Shown piece after piece: positions 47,490 through 58,599 of a stretch of 64,000 bases of DNA (within the stretch, counting starts at the first letter, position 1; every line of letters begins with the position of its first letter). Source of the stretch: Notamacropus eugenii (lineage: Eukaryota > Chordata > Mammalia > Diprotodontia > Macropodidae); assembly GCF_028372415.1 (NCBI RefSeq), contig NC_092875.1, forward strand, positions 56,532,919 to 56,596,918, written 5' to 3'. Both the position numbers and the translations under genes were made by a program. The notes beneath the pieces are model-generated. The model was given only the letters and a program-made list of their open reading frames with translations, searched no databases and had not been told where the DNA came from.

Positions 47490-47945
47490 ATAATTGAAAT
47501 GAATAAGTGAGAAAGAAAAAGACAAAGAATAGGATCACACACACTCACACATACACACATATACCCAGCAGCACTATGGGTCACTTCCCATGGAATCCTC
47601 CTGACTCTATTTAGAATTTGTGTTTATTTCAACTTTAGCATAGTATTTGACAGAGTCTCTCATGCTAGTGCAAAGATGTTTTATCAAGGAAGTTCCCTGA
47701 TCAACATGATGAATTTACAAGGCAATAAACCTTTATTGGTATTTCATGAACATCTCTACAAAATCTTAGTAGCTGGGGTTTCCCCAAAGATGAATTTATA
47801 ACCTTTGATTTGGGTTGGATTCTTATCAGAAGAGCTACCCTTTTGTTGACTTATGAAAATAAATATTATTTGAAGACTTTGTAGTGATAAACTTTTGCCC
47901 ACTTGACCTGAGAGAAGAGTTTCTGAGCCACAGCTCTCGAGTTAG
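47490..47945. other. Last part of unit C
   Basis: 47.60-47.94 kb matches 22.44-22.77 kb (and 8.66-8.80 kb). Begins with a CACACA-rich bit (47,538-47,560). No gene. Confidence 0.5.
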
Positions 47946-47949
47946 TTGG

Positions 47950-48780
47950 TTGGTTAGTTGCTTTCCTTCTTCTTCAAAGAGGACCAAAATGACATCACCA
48001 TGATAAAGTGAAATTTCAGTGTGTCTGACTGTGGCTGATCAGACCATTATGAGTTCGGAATGTTCTACCCCAGGTTGGACACAGATAGTTTATGTGAATA
48101 TTTGGGGTGGATATCCCAAATCTGTGCATCCTGTGTTTACTTTGTTCTGTCTCAATTCTGCTTCGCTCAAAAAACACAGCACCCTTTCTGATGTAGGCAT
48201 GCCATGCTGAGCAGTCCTGTGCCAGTGTCTCCCATGTTGCACAGTCAAATTCAAAGTTCTTGAGAGAGACCTTGAGAATGTCCTTGTATCACTTCTTCTG
48301 ATCACTGTGTGATCACCTGCCTCATACAAGTTCTCCATAAAATAGTTTTTTGGCAAATGAAAATTTTGCATTCAAACAATTCAGTCAGATCCTTGGAGTT
48401 GCACTCTCTGAAGCATAGTTTGAATACGTGGCAGTTCAGCTCAAGCAAGGACTTCAGCATCTGGTACCTTATCCTGCCAGCTGATCCTCAGAATCTTCCT
48501 AAGACAGTTCAAATGGAAGCAATTCAGTTTCTTGGCATGGCGCTGGTTGACTGACCATGTTTTACAAGCATATAACAATGAGGTCAGTACAATAACTCTG
48601 GAGACTTTCAGTTTGGTAGTCAGTTTAATACCTCTTCTCTCCCAAACTTTTCTTTTGAGCCTCTCCAACACTGAGCTAGCTCTGACAATGCACACATCAA
48701 CCTCATTTTCAATGTGTACATCCCTAGAAAGTACACTACCAAGGTAAATGAACTTATTCAGAGCATTCAAAACAGAATTT
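47950..48780 (-). mobile_element. RTE-type LINE, C-terminal reverse transcriptase and 3' end
   Basis: The - strand frame at 48,770-48,441 reads FIYLGSVLSRDVHIENEVDV...LKRKVWERRGIKLTTKLKV...LTSLLYACKTWSVNQRHAKKLN...ISWQDKVPD, the C-terminal part of RTE-clade reverse transcriptase. Further on, a shifted frame gives the WETLAQD block and the 3' end with 'cttcaaagaggaccaaaatg'. 5'-truncated, with a few frame breaks. It sits exactly at the right edge of the OR array. Confidence 0.88.
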
Positions 48781-48944
48781 ATATAGAAAGACTATGGGAA
48801 GACTGGATGGGATCTGGGAGTGGCAAGTAACCTGGAGTGGGCCAGGTTCAGACAATGAGGGCCACAATGAAAAGGCATTTAAAAGGATTATTGACTGGGA
48901 TGTGCCAGGTGCCTCAGGCAAACACTAGAGATCTGGCTCAGATC

Positions 48945-49095
48945 TCATCCCCATCAACTTAACCCTGTTTGCCTCAGTTTCCTCCACTGTAAAATGAACA
49001 GGGGAAGGAAATGGCAAACCACTCCAATATCTTTGCCAAGAAAACCCTAAATGGGTTATGTGGAGTAGGACACAGCTAAACAACAATACAATTAA
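48945..49095 (+). mobile_element. CORE-SINE 3' part with RTE-type tail
   Basis: 'gtttgcctcagtttcctcc', 'ggaaggaaatggcaaaccac', 'atctttgccaagaaaaccc', 'ggacacagctaaacaacaat'. 5' part unclear. Confidence 0.8.
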
Positions 49096-50285
49096 ACTAA
49101 GAAGAAAGAAATCTTAGAAATAAAACTATAAACCAATATCCTATTGATGTAAAATATTAAATAAAATGTTATCAAAGAGGCTGCAACAACAAATAGAAAA
49201 AATTATGCACTTTGGAGAGGTTAGTTTGGATGAACTCAATATAAGGAAACCAAGAAAACCCCAAATGGGGACACAAAAGGTTGGACACAACTCAAACAAC
49301 TGAATGACAAGAAAACTAAAAAGAACCATGACAATAACAAATGTGGAAAGTAAGATAGTTCTGCTTTCCACATTTCTAGGTGATAAGGGTTGTGACCTAG
49401 CATGGACAGGTTAGAGGCCAGAAACTAATACCCAGGCCCAACGAGCTGTGTGAGGAAGGGCCTATCAGAGAGGAGAATATGAATTCACATGGTCAGGGGA
49501 CAGTATTGTAGGAGATCCAAAATTCAGAAAACAATATAAGAAGCCCCATCTTTCTGAACATGCTGTAGTCATCCTGTAATCCTACTAGGGAGGCTACCAG
49601 TCCACTAAAGATTAATAAACGCATTTCTGATTTCACAACAGTCAATTGTTCTTTGTATAAGGTGAGCATGTTTCTCCTTGTTGGGGGCTTGTTAGACGGG
49701 CTTACTTCTAACAACAAATAACAAAACATCACATGATTATATCAATAGTTGCTAAAAGATTTTCTAAAAGTAAGTAACTTTTCTGTTTTTTAAAAAGAAA
49801 GTAAAAAGAATAGGAATAAGTAGACATGAACCTTTCATTAATAAGGTAAATAGTATATATCTAAAACCAAGAGTCAGCATCATCAGTAACAAGAAAAGAC
49901 TAGAGTTCTTTTCAATAAGATCAGGGGTAAAATAAGGATGTTCATTGTTACAGCTATCATCAGAAACAATAACAGAAATGTTAGCTATAGCAAAAAGATA
50001 AGAAAAAGAAATTAAGGGAATATGCTTAGGCAAAGAGAAAACAAAGCTATGGGGGAAGGGGTCCCAATTATATGATATTCTACTTAGGGAACTCTAAAGA
50101 ATCTAGAGAACTCTAAAAAACTATTTGAAACAATAACTTCAGAAAATTTGCAACATAGAATATAAACATACATAAATCATCAGCATTTCTGCATATTACC
50201 AAAAAAAAGTCCATCAGAATGGGTTAGAAATCAAAAATCTAGCCAAAGACAAAGAACTCACTCTCTAAGAGCAAGGCTGGCTAAA
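49096..50285 (+). mobile_element. Old L1 ORF2 (reverse transcriptase region), interrupted
   Basis: L1 RT text returns in pieces: 49.11-49.22 kb (KILNKMLSKRLQQQIEKIM, then DELN), 49.72-49.76 kb ('cacatgattatatcaatag'), 49.91-50.13 kb (GVK.GCSLLQLS, EMLAIAKR, KEIKGICLGKEKTKLW). It is cut by a SINE-tail scrap (49,247-49,315: 'aaaaccccaaatggggacac') and by a solo LTR. Many breaks; very old. Confidence 0.75.
49342..49716 (+). mobile_element. Solo retroviral LTR (fossil)
   Basis: A 375-bp insertion begins TGTGGAAAG and ends CTAACAACA, with AATAAA near 49,614. It is flanked by 'aataacaaa' at 49,333-49,341 and again at 49,717-49,725. The host L1 text resumes right after. There is no internal retroviral sequence, so it is a solo LTR left by recombination between LTRs. 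Family not identified. The retroviral target repeat is normally 4-6 bp, so part of the 9 may be chance. Confidence 0.65.
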
Positions 50286-50289
50286 CTTC

Positions 50290-51390
50290 CCCACCCTACT
50301 CCTTCAGTGTTTCTTCTCTAATGCCATCGACTCTGATTCTATAGTATTTTTCCGTTGTGAACCATCTGTGGTTAGCATAGGTCCAGTACCTTTTGTGTGA
50401 TGACTACTGAGCCCTTTTCAGGGGCTCTTTCCACTTTTGGTACCCATCTGTTCCACCCAACTCTCACCTGTGGCTCCAAGAAGCTGCAGCAGGCTCAGCA
50501 GCCACACCCTGGTAAATCATTTCAGCAGATGGGTCAAACCAGGTTGAGGGTAACCAAGGGCTCTCAAGCCCATTGGTGAGTTAGGGGGTATCTACCTCAA
50601 GCATGGGAAGACTTCCCCTGATGGAATGGGTGGATGAGAACACTGAAGATAGAGAAGGACAGAAGATAAACTTTCCTCTTCTCAACACCTGGAAGCATAT
50701 TCTCCCCATATCAACTCAGTCTCTAAGTAGAATGGTTTCAAACTTAAAGTAGTTTTTACTTTGTATCTGTCCCCACCAAGTTCACTCCCAAATACTGCAT
50801 AGTAGGTAGATGGATAAATACACTTCTCTGATGCTTGTAGACTGAACTGAACAGGTGGCGCCAGGCTTTGTAATATAGTCAGACTCCTGGAAAATTCCAA
50901 TATCAACTACAGCTCCCAGACTTCTGGTGATTCATTCTTCTGACTTATTGACACTCATGAAATCATATCCTTTTCCAATATACCTTCACCTAAAATTAAA
51001 AGGAAAAATAAAACAACAGAGCTAGAAGCAACAGCAGTGTCACACATTCTTGCTTTTATACCAGCTCCATGAAAGAGAGAAAAAAAAGTATCTCCTCAAC
51101 CTATACACCCATTGTAGCTCATCCTCCTCAGGCCAAAAGAACCAGACTAAGTGACCTGCTTAGTTCATTTTGAATGCTGCTAGATCTGGCTCTATAAATA
51201 GTCAAAAAGGCTCCTCTTCACCATGTGGTTGTAGATCAGAAGTAGTTACCTCCAAAATAAAGATTGGACTCGTTGGCTAGTTTCCTCAATACAAAAGATT
51301 AACTAGAAAATGTGTATACTGTTTTGAAATCTACCTATAAATATATACATTTGGACTATATGAATACAGCTATAAATCATTCTTTTAAGA
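50290..51390. other. Unclassified stretch, no gene seen
   Basis: Relatively GC-richer than its surroundings at 50.4-50.6 kb. Two or three short open frames, none resembling a known protein. May be an unnamed repeat, since the text has the feel of a dispersed element ('ttagggggtatctacctcaa'), but I cannot support that from one copy. Confidence 0.35.
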
Positions 51391-51399
51391 AGTAAATGC

Positions 51400-52630
51400 A
51401 AATATAAACATTTGGAGAAATATCAATTGCTTTATTGTTGGGTCATGCCAATGTAATGAAAACGATCATACTGCATACTACAAATTAATGTACTAATTAA
51501 GTGCAAAATCAAATCAAACTACCAAAGGATTACTTTATACAACTAGGAAAAAATCTTTGCAACAAGATTCCCTGATAATGTTTTCATTCTTAAGATACAG
51601 AAGAGATGGATTCAAATTTATAAGAATAAGAGCCATTCCCCACTTGATAAATGGTCAAAAGATAGGTGTAGGCACTTTTCAGAGCTATCAAAGGCCATAT
51701 AACAATGCTCTAACAGAGTCAATTGGTAGTACTGTGGATAGAGAGTAATGGGTCTAGAGTCAAGAATATATGAATTTTAATCCAGCTTCAGATACATACT
51801 AGCTGTGTGATCCTGGGAAAGTCACTTAACCTCTTTTTGTCTCAGTTTCCTCAAATAAATGGAGATAATAGTAGCACCTATTTTGTATGATTATTATGAG
51901 GATCAAATGAGATAACATTTGTAAAAAGCACTTAGCGCAGTGTCCATCTGGCACATAGTAGATGCTACATAAATGTTTGTTCCTTTCCCCTACATCATTA
52001 ATAATCATGGAAATGCAAATTACATCAATGCTGCCACTCCAGTTCATACCCGTCAGATTGAAAAAGTTCAACAAAAAAGGAAAATGGCAAATGCTGGAGG
52101 GCAAATAGGCACTGCAGGTAGAACAGTGAACTCCACCAGTCATTCTGGGAAAACAATTTTGAACCATGCCCCCAAAAACTTACATCTCAAAGACAGCAAA
52201 GAAAGAGGAAAGAGACCAATATATGCACACAAATATTTATAGCAACTCTTTTTGTGTTAGCAAAGAACTGGCAACTGAGGGGTGACCCTCAAGTGGGGAA
52301 TGGCTGAACAAATTATGGTGTATGAGCATGGTGGATTTCTATTGTGTTTCCAGAAATGATGAAATGAGTGGTTTCAGGGAATCCTATGAAATTTGTGTGA
52401 ACTGTTATGGAATGAAATGAGAAGCACCAGGAGAACAATATGTAGAATTTTTTTTAGATTGTAAAGAAAAAAGAAGACTTTAAAAGACTTTGGATCTCTA
52501 TCAATGAACAACTGTCTCTTCAGAGGAATGATGATAAAGCAAGCTCCTTATCTCCTGAAAGAAAGCTAATGGTCTCAAGGTACAAAATGAGACATTTTTT
52601 AAAGACTTGATCAATATGGGAATTTATTTT
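51400..52630 (+). mobile_element. Old L1 ORF2 C-terminus and 3' UTR, split by a SINE
   Basis: 51.60-51.71 kb reads FIRIRAIPHLINGQ (L1 C-terminal); 52.0-52.25 kb 'atcatggaaatgcaaattac' and 'ccgtcagattgaaaaagttc'; 52.29-52.45 kb NGxxNKLWCM...YCVSRNDEM. The two halves are separated by the SINE at 51.72-51.99 kb. Confidence 0.75.
51717..51990 (+). mobile_element. Full-length CORE-SINE with L2-type tail
   Basis: 'tagtactgtggatagagagt', 'ctagctgtgtgatcctggg', 'gtctcagtttcctcaaat', 'aggatcaaatgagataacat', 'ggcacatagtagatgctac'. Confidence 0.88.
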
Positions 52631-52716
52631 GCTTGACTGTGAATATTTGTCACAAGGGATTTGCTTTTTTTTTTTTCAGTTGGTTGATGGGGGAGAGCAG
52701 GATTAGTGATAAGTTG

Positions 52717-52796
52717 GGAAGGAAAGAAGGAAGGAAGGAAAGAAGGAAGGAAGGAAGGAAGGAAGGAAGGAAGGAAGGAAGGAAGGAAGGAAGGAA
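52717..52796. repeat. (GGAA)n microsatellite
   Basis: About 18 GGAA units with a few AAAG interruptions. Frames across it are KEGR/FLPS repeats and not genes. Confidence 0.97.
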
Positions 52797-52799
52797 GCT

Positions 52800-53815
52800 T
52801 AAGAAGCCTCTGTTTAGCCATACCTTCCTTATATTGCTCCTGGTTTCACAAGCCTTATCCCTCTTCATAATGAGAGCCTTTCAGATACCTGAAGATTTCA
52901 AAATGGACTCAAAGACCCATAGGCTTGCCAGGACCTAAAGGGACCTCCCCTCATTTTAGAGTGGGTGAAACTAAGACCTGGGGAGGTGGATTAGAATCCA
53001 GTTTCTCTTGCTTACTAGTATGGGACTCTTTCTACCCCACCACAGATATCAAGGTCTCAGGCTTCCAGATAACCCACTCCATAGTTGTCTCACTTCTGAG
53101 TATACACTGGACTCAGGGGGAAGAAATGGGAAGGAGGGAAGGAAGAGAAGTAACACAAATAGGTTTAAGGGTTCTCAAAGTAAAGGAGTGGGAAATCCCT
53201 AAGAAACCAAATCCCTATAGATCACAGTAGAAACTTAATCACAAGTAACATCTTAAATAGCTATTGGAATTGTAGGGATTGGATCCACAAGGGCTTAAAA
53301 ATTAATTATTCCTTCTGGGACTTCTACTCAGCCCCAAACCCCTCATCTCCCCTGTCCTAAATCAAAAGGGAACTCATTTGTGCCTTCCAGAGACATCAGT
53401 CTAGACTGGGGGACCCATACCCTAGATTACCTCTCTACTTTCTTTGGGGGCAGAGTTGCTGTCTTCTACATCATCCAGCAAAGAAGGGTAGCCAGGTAAG
53501 TCTGTCCCTTTAGTGATACTTTCAGGGTGAGCAGGGGTAGCCCAGTGAGGGCCTTGAGAGGAGAAGGGAAGTTATTTGTTTCTCCACAGAGACTCAAGAA
53601 AATTCTACCAGAACTCATCCAAGACATCAGTCTCTCAGCTCAGAGTAGCCTTGAGACCATTCTAATTCAGATCTCAGCCCTGCCCTTCCCCACCAAGTCT
53701 GTGTAGCCTTAAGCTCAGATCAGACATCATCTCCCAAGCCTAGAGCTCAGTCCAACACACCAGCTTGGTGAAGGCCAAATCTGCTTTTGACTAAGAGAAG
53801 GAAGTCACATAATAT
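52800..53815. other. Repeat-poor stretch, possible host intron
   Basis: The least repetitive kilobase of the window. It contains one splice-bounded 42-nt candidate exon (53,454-53,495), listed separately. No other recognisable coding sequence. Confidence 0.4.
53454..53495 (+). other. Candidate micro-exon
   Basis: A pyrimidine/G tract ending in CAG (53,451-53,453) is followed by 42 bases and then GTAAGT, a consensus donor. The length is a multiple of three, and in one phase it reads VAVFYIIQQRRVA, like the end of a transmembrane helix followed by a basic stop-transfer cluster. No homologue recognised; could be chance. Confidence 0.2.
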
Positions 53816-53887
53816 GGTGGAGATATTGACAGACTCAAAGTAAGGAAGAGCTAGGTTTAAATCCCACCTCTGAGATTTTGAGCAAAT

Positions 53888-54205
53888 CTGTCAATAAACA
53901 TTTGTTAAGCACCTAATGTGTGCTAGGCATTGTGCTAAACACTGGGAAACCCAAAGAAAGAAAAAAGATAGTCCCTGATCTCAAGGAGTTCACCATATAA
54001 CGGGAAAAACAACATGCAGACAACAAGCTATGGGTCAGATAAATAGGAGATAAGCAACACAGGGAAGGCATCAGCATTAAGAGAAGACAGGAAAAACTTC
54101 CTATAGAAGACAGGACTTTAGCTTGAAGGGTGTTGAAGGAAGCCAGAAGGCAGGGATGGGGGAGGGGAGTTATTCTATGTCAGGGCTAGAGGCTGGAGGG
54201 AGGGA
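53888..54205 (-). mobile_element. L2 LINE 3' end
   Basis: 'tcaataaacatttgttaagc', 'gtgctaggcattgtgctaaa', 'cagtccctgatctcaagg'-type text, 'ctatagaagacaggacttta'. Preceded by a short MIR scrap (53.82-53.88 kb, +). Confidence 0.88.
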
Positions 54206-54219
54206 GGGTAGTTAGCCAT

Positions 54220-54490
54220 GCAAGCTCTGTGAGCTTCATTTTTTTCATCCAAAAAATGGAGATGATAACTCCTTGCAATGCCAACCTCACAGGACTATGA
54301 GGTTCAAATGAGATCATGTTGAAACATTGGGCAAATATTACAGCTTTACACAGAAGTCAGCCAGGACTACTGCTGTTGTTTATTTTGTTCTTCTAATTTT
54401 TTGGAGGCAATTGGGATTAAGTGACTTGCCCAGGGTCACAAAGCTAGTGTCTGAGGCCAGATTTTGAACTCAGGAATCTTTCTGCCTGGA
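54220..54490. mobile_element. Two MIR/CORE-SINE pieces, opposite orientation
   Basis: 54,220-54,345 (+): 'aaaaaatggagatgataact', 'tatgaggttcaaatgagatc'. 54,395-54,490 (-): 'gattaagtgacttgcccagg', 'ttgaactcagga'. Confidence 0.75.
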
Positions 54491-54600
54491 ATGTGCTCTG
54501 ACTTGAATTTGAATTCTCTTGAATTCCTCCCCATCATTTAAATCTCAATCAAATGTCACATCTCATTTGATCCTCTCATCAAACTGTTTGACCCCTCAAC
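54490..54600 (+). mobile_element. L2 LINE fragment
   Basis: 'ctgcctggaatgtgctctga' and 'atcaaatgtcacatctcatt', the sense C-terminal/3' part of L2. Confidence 0.5.
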
Positions 54601-54604
54601 AGTA

Positions 54605-54910
54605 TTAATATTCAGGGAAAGGACTGGGACAGGAATAAGCAGATCTGGGAGCCATAAGCATAGAGACAATGATTAAACTCATGGGAGCTGATGAGATTGC
54701 CAAGACAGAGAAAACGTACAGAATGAAGCATAGAGTGTCTAAGACAGAGCTTTGTAGGACTCCCACTGCTACGAGGCATGGTCTACATGATGAACCAGCA
54801 AAGGAAACAGAAAAGGAACAGTTAGACAAGCAAGAGGAAAACCAGAAGGGGCTGGGTCACAAAAATTCACCAAAGACAAAAGAACCCAGGAGGAAAACAT
54901 GTGAAGGATA
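54605..54910 (-). mobile_element. L2 LINE reverse transcriptase fragment
   Basis: Antisense of the RT 'GVPQGSVLGP' region: 'ctaagacagagctttgtagg' followed by 'actcccactgctacg', then 'agcaaaggaaacagaaaagg'. Confidence 0.65.
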
Positions 54911-54911
54911 A

Positions 54912-55136
54912 AGTCTGAAAAAAGAGCATCTGATTTGGCAGTTAGGAAATTACAATGTACATAGCATTGATGTTGATTATCTCTCTATTATAAGCTTCTT
55001 ACCTAAGGCCAGAAGTACCATGTCTAAACTTTGCATTTGCAAAAGTATTCTGCACCGCTTAGTGGTAGGAAAAAATCAAAGAATGAAACAGATTTTGCTT
55101 TGCTGTCACAACCTATAGCCACTATTGAAGCTGGTC
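54912..55136. other. Short unclassified gap
   Basis: Nothing recognised. Confidence 0.3.
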
Positions 55137-55420
55137 ACACATCCATTCCTAACAGAGGAAAAGAATCTAGGAGACTCTGTCATTGTGTTTGCAAGATGGT
55201 CACCTTGACTTTCCTCATAATCTCCACTCACCTGGTCCTGGTTGATAGATGATTGTGGTTGTGTTTGTCCTTCATTCTCAAAGAGGACCATGACATCAGG
55301 GAGATGATGGCATGGCTTGAAGTTGACTTAGATATGAGTGAGGGAGGACTATGCAAGGTCCCAGCCTTACTTTCTCCTTCAGAGTCATCTGGGTCCAGTG
55401 GCCAGATATATTCATCAGGA
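55137..55420 (-). mobile_element. RTE-tailed SINE block, copy 1 (truncated)
   Basis: 55.25-55.42 kb is the antisense RTE-SINE ('cattctcaaagaggaccatg', 'catcagggagatgatggcat', 'gagggaggactatgcaagg'). The adjoining 55,137-55,245 is also shared almost base for base with 63,372-63,480, so the repeated unit is longer than the SINE end. Confidence 0.8.
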
Positions 55421-57305
55421 TTTGAACTTGTCACACCCTGAAATTTCTATTGAGTTTGTCCTTCCATGCCTTGAAGTCATCACTTGGGTAAGCAGAAGTT
55501 AATTCATAAAAATTTGCAGGGGTCATGAGCTCCCACCCAGCTACGATTGTGGTTATGGGGCAGTCAGGAACCTGAGCAATGGTTAGAACCATCTCATGCT
55601 CAAAGTCAAAAGACATGAAGTGGTCCAGGTCCATGGATCATAAAGACCAAAGATGGAGTGAAGGTGAACACCAAATACTGAGATGCAAAAATGTGAAGTA
55701 AGGTCTGGGGGCGAAAGATTCAGAGGGTAAATGTCAACAAAGAGCTGAAAGGAAGCTTGAGGTCTAATGAGAAGAGGAGAGTTGTTTGCCTACAGCTTAT
55801 CCATGTATGTTGGTCCTCCTTGATCTACTGAGGCCACATCACTCTGCTTCTCATTCTCTCTTAAGAGGCCACTGGAATTTCTGGGGTCTAACAGATCTAA
55901 CTTCTGATGGGTTTTCCCCTTAAGTGGCAGAAGGGAACATGCTATCGTGTGCCAGCATGTCATTAAAAGGATGCTACAATGGAGCACACATTGAACTCAG
56001 CATATTATCTTTCAATGGATGGCCCTGAGTTTGTTCCTCTCCACTGTCTTCTGACCATAGCTTTCCCTCAAATCTTCTTGCTCAGTTCAGTCCTGTCTCC
56101 ATCTTCCTATTCATTTCTGGCTGTTCCCCTTCAGCATGATGACTCTGTCTTCTTCTACCTGGATTCTGACCATGAAATGACTTCAAAGAGTGTCACCTAA
56201 CTATTCACACAGAAAAAAATTAAATGGATGAAGAATGTCTGCTGTGCAGATGATGACATGAAGTTAGATGGGCCTCTTGTAGAGTTCCTGCCAGGGGTGT
56301 GCTAGGGCTAGCTCATAGCAGCTCAAGAGAGTTGGTTGTTAAATTTTGTATGTGAGCACTTACACCTTGGAATTTGGCAAGCACTATAAATCATGACTTT
56401 GTTGTTTTGTTGGCTGTCTAAACTTAAGAAAGTTTTAAAGAATATGTCAAGAATGCAGCCTAAACTTACCAGTGTGTTGTGCACACTTTCTTTTTCTTTT
56501 CTGGAGAGCCAGTAATTAAACATTTACCAGCATACTACTGAGCTCATCCCTGAAGGACAGGCACAGCAAATGGAGAATGAACAGGAAAAGAACAGAAGAT
56601 TGTAAATGCCATTAGGAAACTGTCAAGTTACTTGAATAACCTCAAGGTGTGCCTGAAAAGGTAGCTGGGAAAGCAGCAATCCTGGTTTTTTTCTAGTAAA
56701 GTTATAAAACCTCGAGTCATAAAACACTCCACTCTCTGAAAAATTGAAGTTAGGGATTGCCCAAAGTATGATAGAGAGGCATATGACAGGTCCAAGCAAT
56801 TTGCAACATGTTTAAAACAAAGAATTGCTCAGGAAAAGGTAGTTAAAGGGTGATTTCAGAGAAATATTTGATTGGGGGGAGAAAAAAAAATAGGCTGGTC
56901 ACAAAGTGAGAGTAAAGGATATTCAGTGAACTGCCCACATGTTCTGTTGATATCCTCAAGATGTCAGGAGACCTCAAAGAAGGCCCCTCACAGACTACAA
57001 AGACCTCCTATGGTGAATGTACAGGCAGGCAGGAATGGGTCTTAATCAGAGTCTTTGGAGGAAATGATTATATCAAAGGGATCCCAATCTCTTTGGAGTA
57101 CTGGAGTATTAATGGATTCTTGCCTAAGCTCTAGATGGTCAAGCTCTCATCAGTATTCTGCTCTTGCCTGTTGGGGGGGATCTTAATGGATTGTAATCAA
57201 TAAGCAACTTATCAAACTTTTTCACCAACATAGAGTGTATCATGGGATATTGGGGCAGGAAACAGAATCATCAGATAAAACTAAGGGCAAAAACATCACA
57301 CCATC
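55421..57305. other. Unclassified stretch, no gene called
   Basis: A 67-codon - strand frame (55,634-55,431) has an ordinary soluble-protein-like composition (...FYELTSAYPSDDFKAWKDKLN...) but no resemblance I can name and no splice context. 56.28-56.40 kb has repeat-like text ('ttgttaaattttgtatgtga'). The rest shows nothing. Confidence 0.35.
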
Positions 57306-57309
57306 AAAC

Positions 57310-57470
57310 TCTAGAAATGTAGATTTGAAAAGGACCTTATAGAGGATCTAATCCGATTGTCTCATTTTATAGATGATGAATCAAAACCCCAGAGGTGACA
57401 TAACTCATTTAAGATTGTGTAGCCAGTGGATTGCAGTTATGGGACTAGAACCCTTGAATGCTTTTGAGTT
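57310..57470 (-). mobile_element. MIR-like SINE
   Basis: 'cattttatagatgatgaatc', 'gattgtgtagccagtgg'-type step, 'ggactagaacccttgaatg'. Confidence 0.6.
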
Positions 57471-57584
57471 GAGCACATCTGCCTTTACATCCTTCCTTTA
57501 AAAGGACATCTGATGTCTGGGACAGAATCAGAGCGACTATTTGGCAGGTAGGTGGTACAGTGGAAGTGGAATCAGGAATTAGTT

Positions 57585-58375
57585 CAATCAATTGGTAAAT
57601 ATTTATTAAGTCCCTACTATGTGCAAGACTCAGTGGTAAGTGATAGGAATACAAAAGAGTCCATAACCTCAAGGAGCTTATAATCAAATTGCAGAGACCA
57701 CTAGCAAACAGATATATGCAAAGCAAGCAACATATAGGATAAGTGGGGAAAATTAACAAAGGGAACACAAGAGACTTAAGAGAAGGCTTCCAGTCAAACA
57801 TGGAATTTTAGTTGGGACTTAAAGGAAGCTGGGAGATCAGTAGCTGGAGTGAGGGAGGGAGAACATTCAGGGGTACCATCAGAGAAAATGCCCAGATTGA
57901 GAGATGGAATGTCTTGTTCAGGAAGCAGCCAGGAGGTCAATGTTACTGGTCTGAAGAATTTGTGTGAGGGACTGAAGTGTAAGAAGGCTGAAGAGGTAAG
58001 AGGGGCCCAGGATGTGAAGGGCTGTAAATGCCAAACAGAGGATTCTGTATTTGATTCTGGAGGCAATAGGAAACCACTGGGGTTTACTAGGTAATGGGGT
58101 AACATGATGAGTTGCACTTTAGAAAAATCACATTGGTAGCTGAATGGAGGATAAATTGAAAGAGAGACCTGAGACCCTCAGACCCACCGGAGGCTATCAC
58201 AACAGTCCAAGTGTGAGGTGGGGAGGGCTCACACCCAAGGGGTGGTAGTGGCAGAGGAGGGATGGAAGTGAATTTGAGAGACATTGAGCAGGTGAAGTTG
58301 ACAGACATTGGCAACAGCTTGGATAATGGGGATGAGAGATAGTGAGGAGTCCAGGATGAGTCCCAGATCACAAAT
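57585..58375 (-). mobile_element. L2 LINE, 3' UTR and ORF2 C-terminal part
   Basis: Well-preserved antisense L2: 'aatatttattaagtccctac', 'cctcaaggagcttataatc', 'gacttaaaggaagctgggag', 'gtcttgttcaggaagcagcc', 'caggatgtgaagggctgtaa', 'atctagaagaaaatgg'. Open frames within are remnants of it. Confidence 0.88.
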
Positions 58376-58384
58376 CTAGAAGAA

Positions 58385-58590
58385 AATGGTGTTGCCTCAG
58401 ACACTACTTAGCTGTGTGACCCTGAGCAAGTCACTTCACCTTCATTTACCTGTTCCCTCAGTGGCAAAATGAGGATAATAACCACATCTACCGCACAGGG
58501 TTCTTGTGAGGCTCATATGAGATATTTGTAAAGAGGCTGGTAAATAGTAGACACTGTATATAACTGTTCCTTTCCCTTCCTAACATAAAG
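58385..58590 (+). mobile_element. MIR/CORE-SINE, head missing
   Basis: 'agctgtgtgaccctgagc', 'ggcaaaatgaggataataac', 'cttgtgaggctcatatgag', ending 'tataactgttcc'. Confidence 0.85.
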
Positions 58591-58599
58591 GTTAGTTTA

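Larger units (their letters stand above)
36130..47945. repeat. Tandem duplication unit C (partial)
   Basis: Third copy, colinear with unit A from position 1 to about 8,795. Similarity stops near 47,945, where an RTE LINE begins. The sequence beyond that LINE does not match the rest of unit A, so the array ends there or was replaced. The part that would hold the - strand OR gene is missing. Confidence 0.75.

Noticed and set aside
52624-52938. Frames with KEGR and FLPS repeats
   Set aside because: Produced by the GGAA microsatellite, not a gene.
57445-58404. Frames of 105-118 codons on the - strand as genes
   Set aside because: They fall inside a clear L2 LINE copy and its 3' end.
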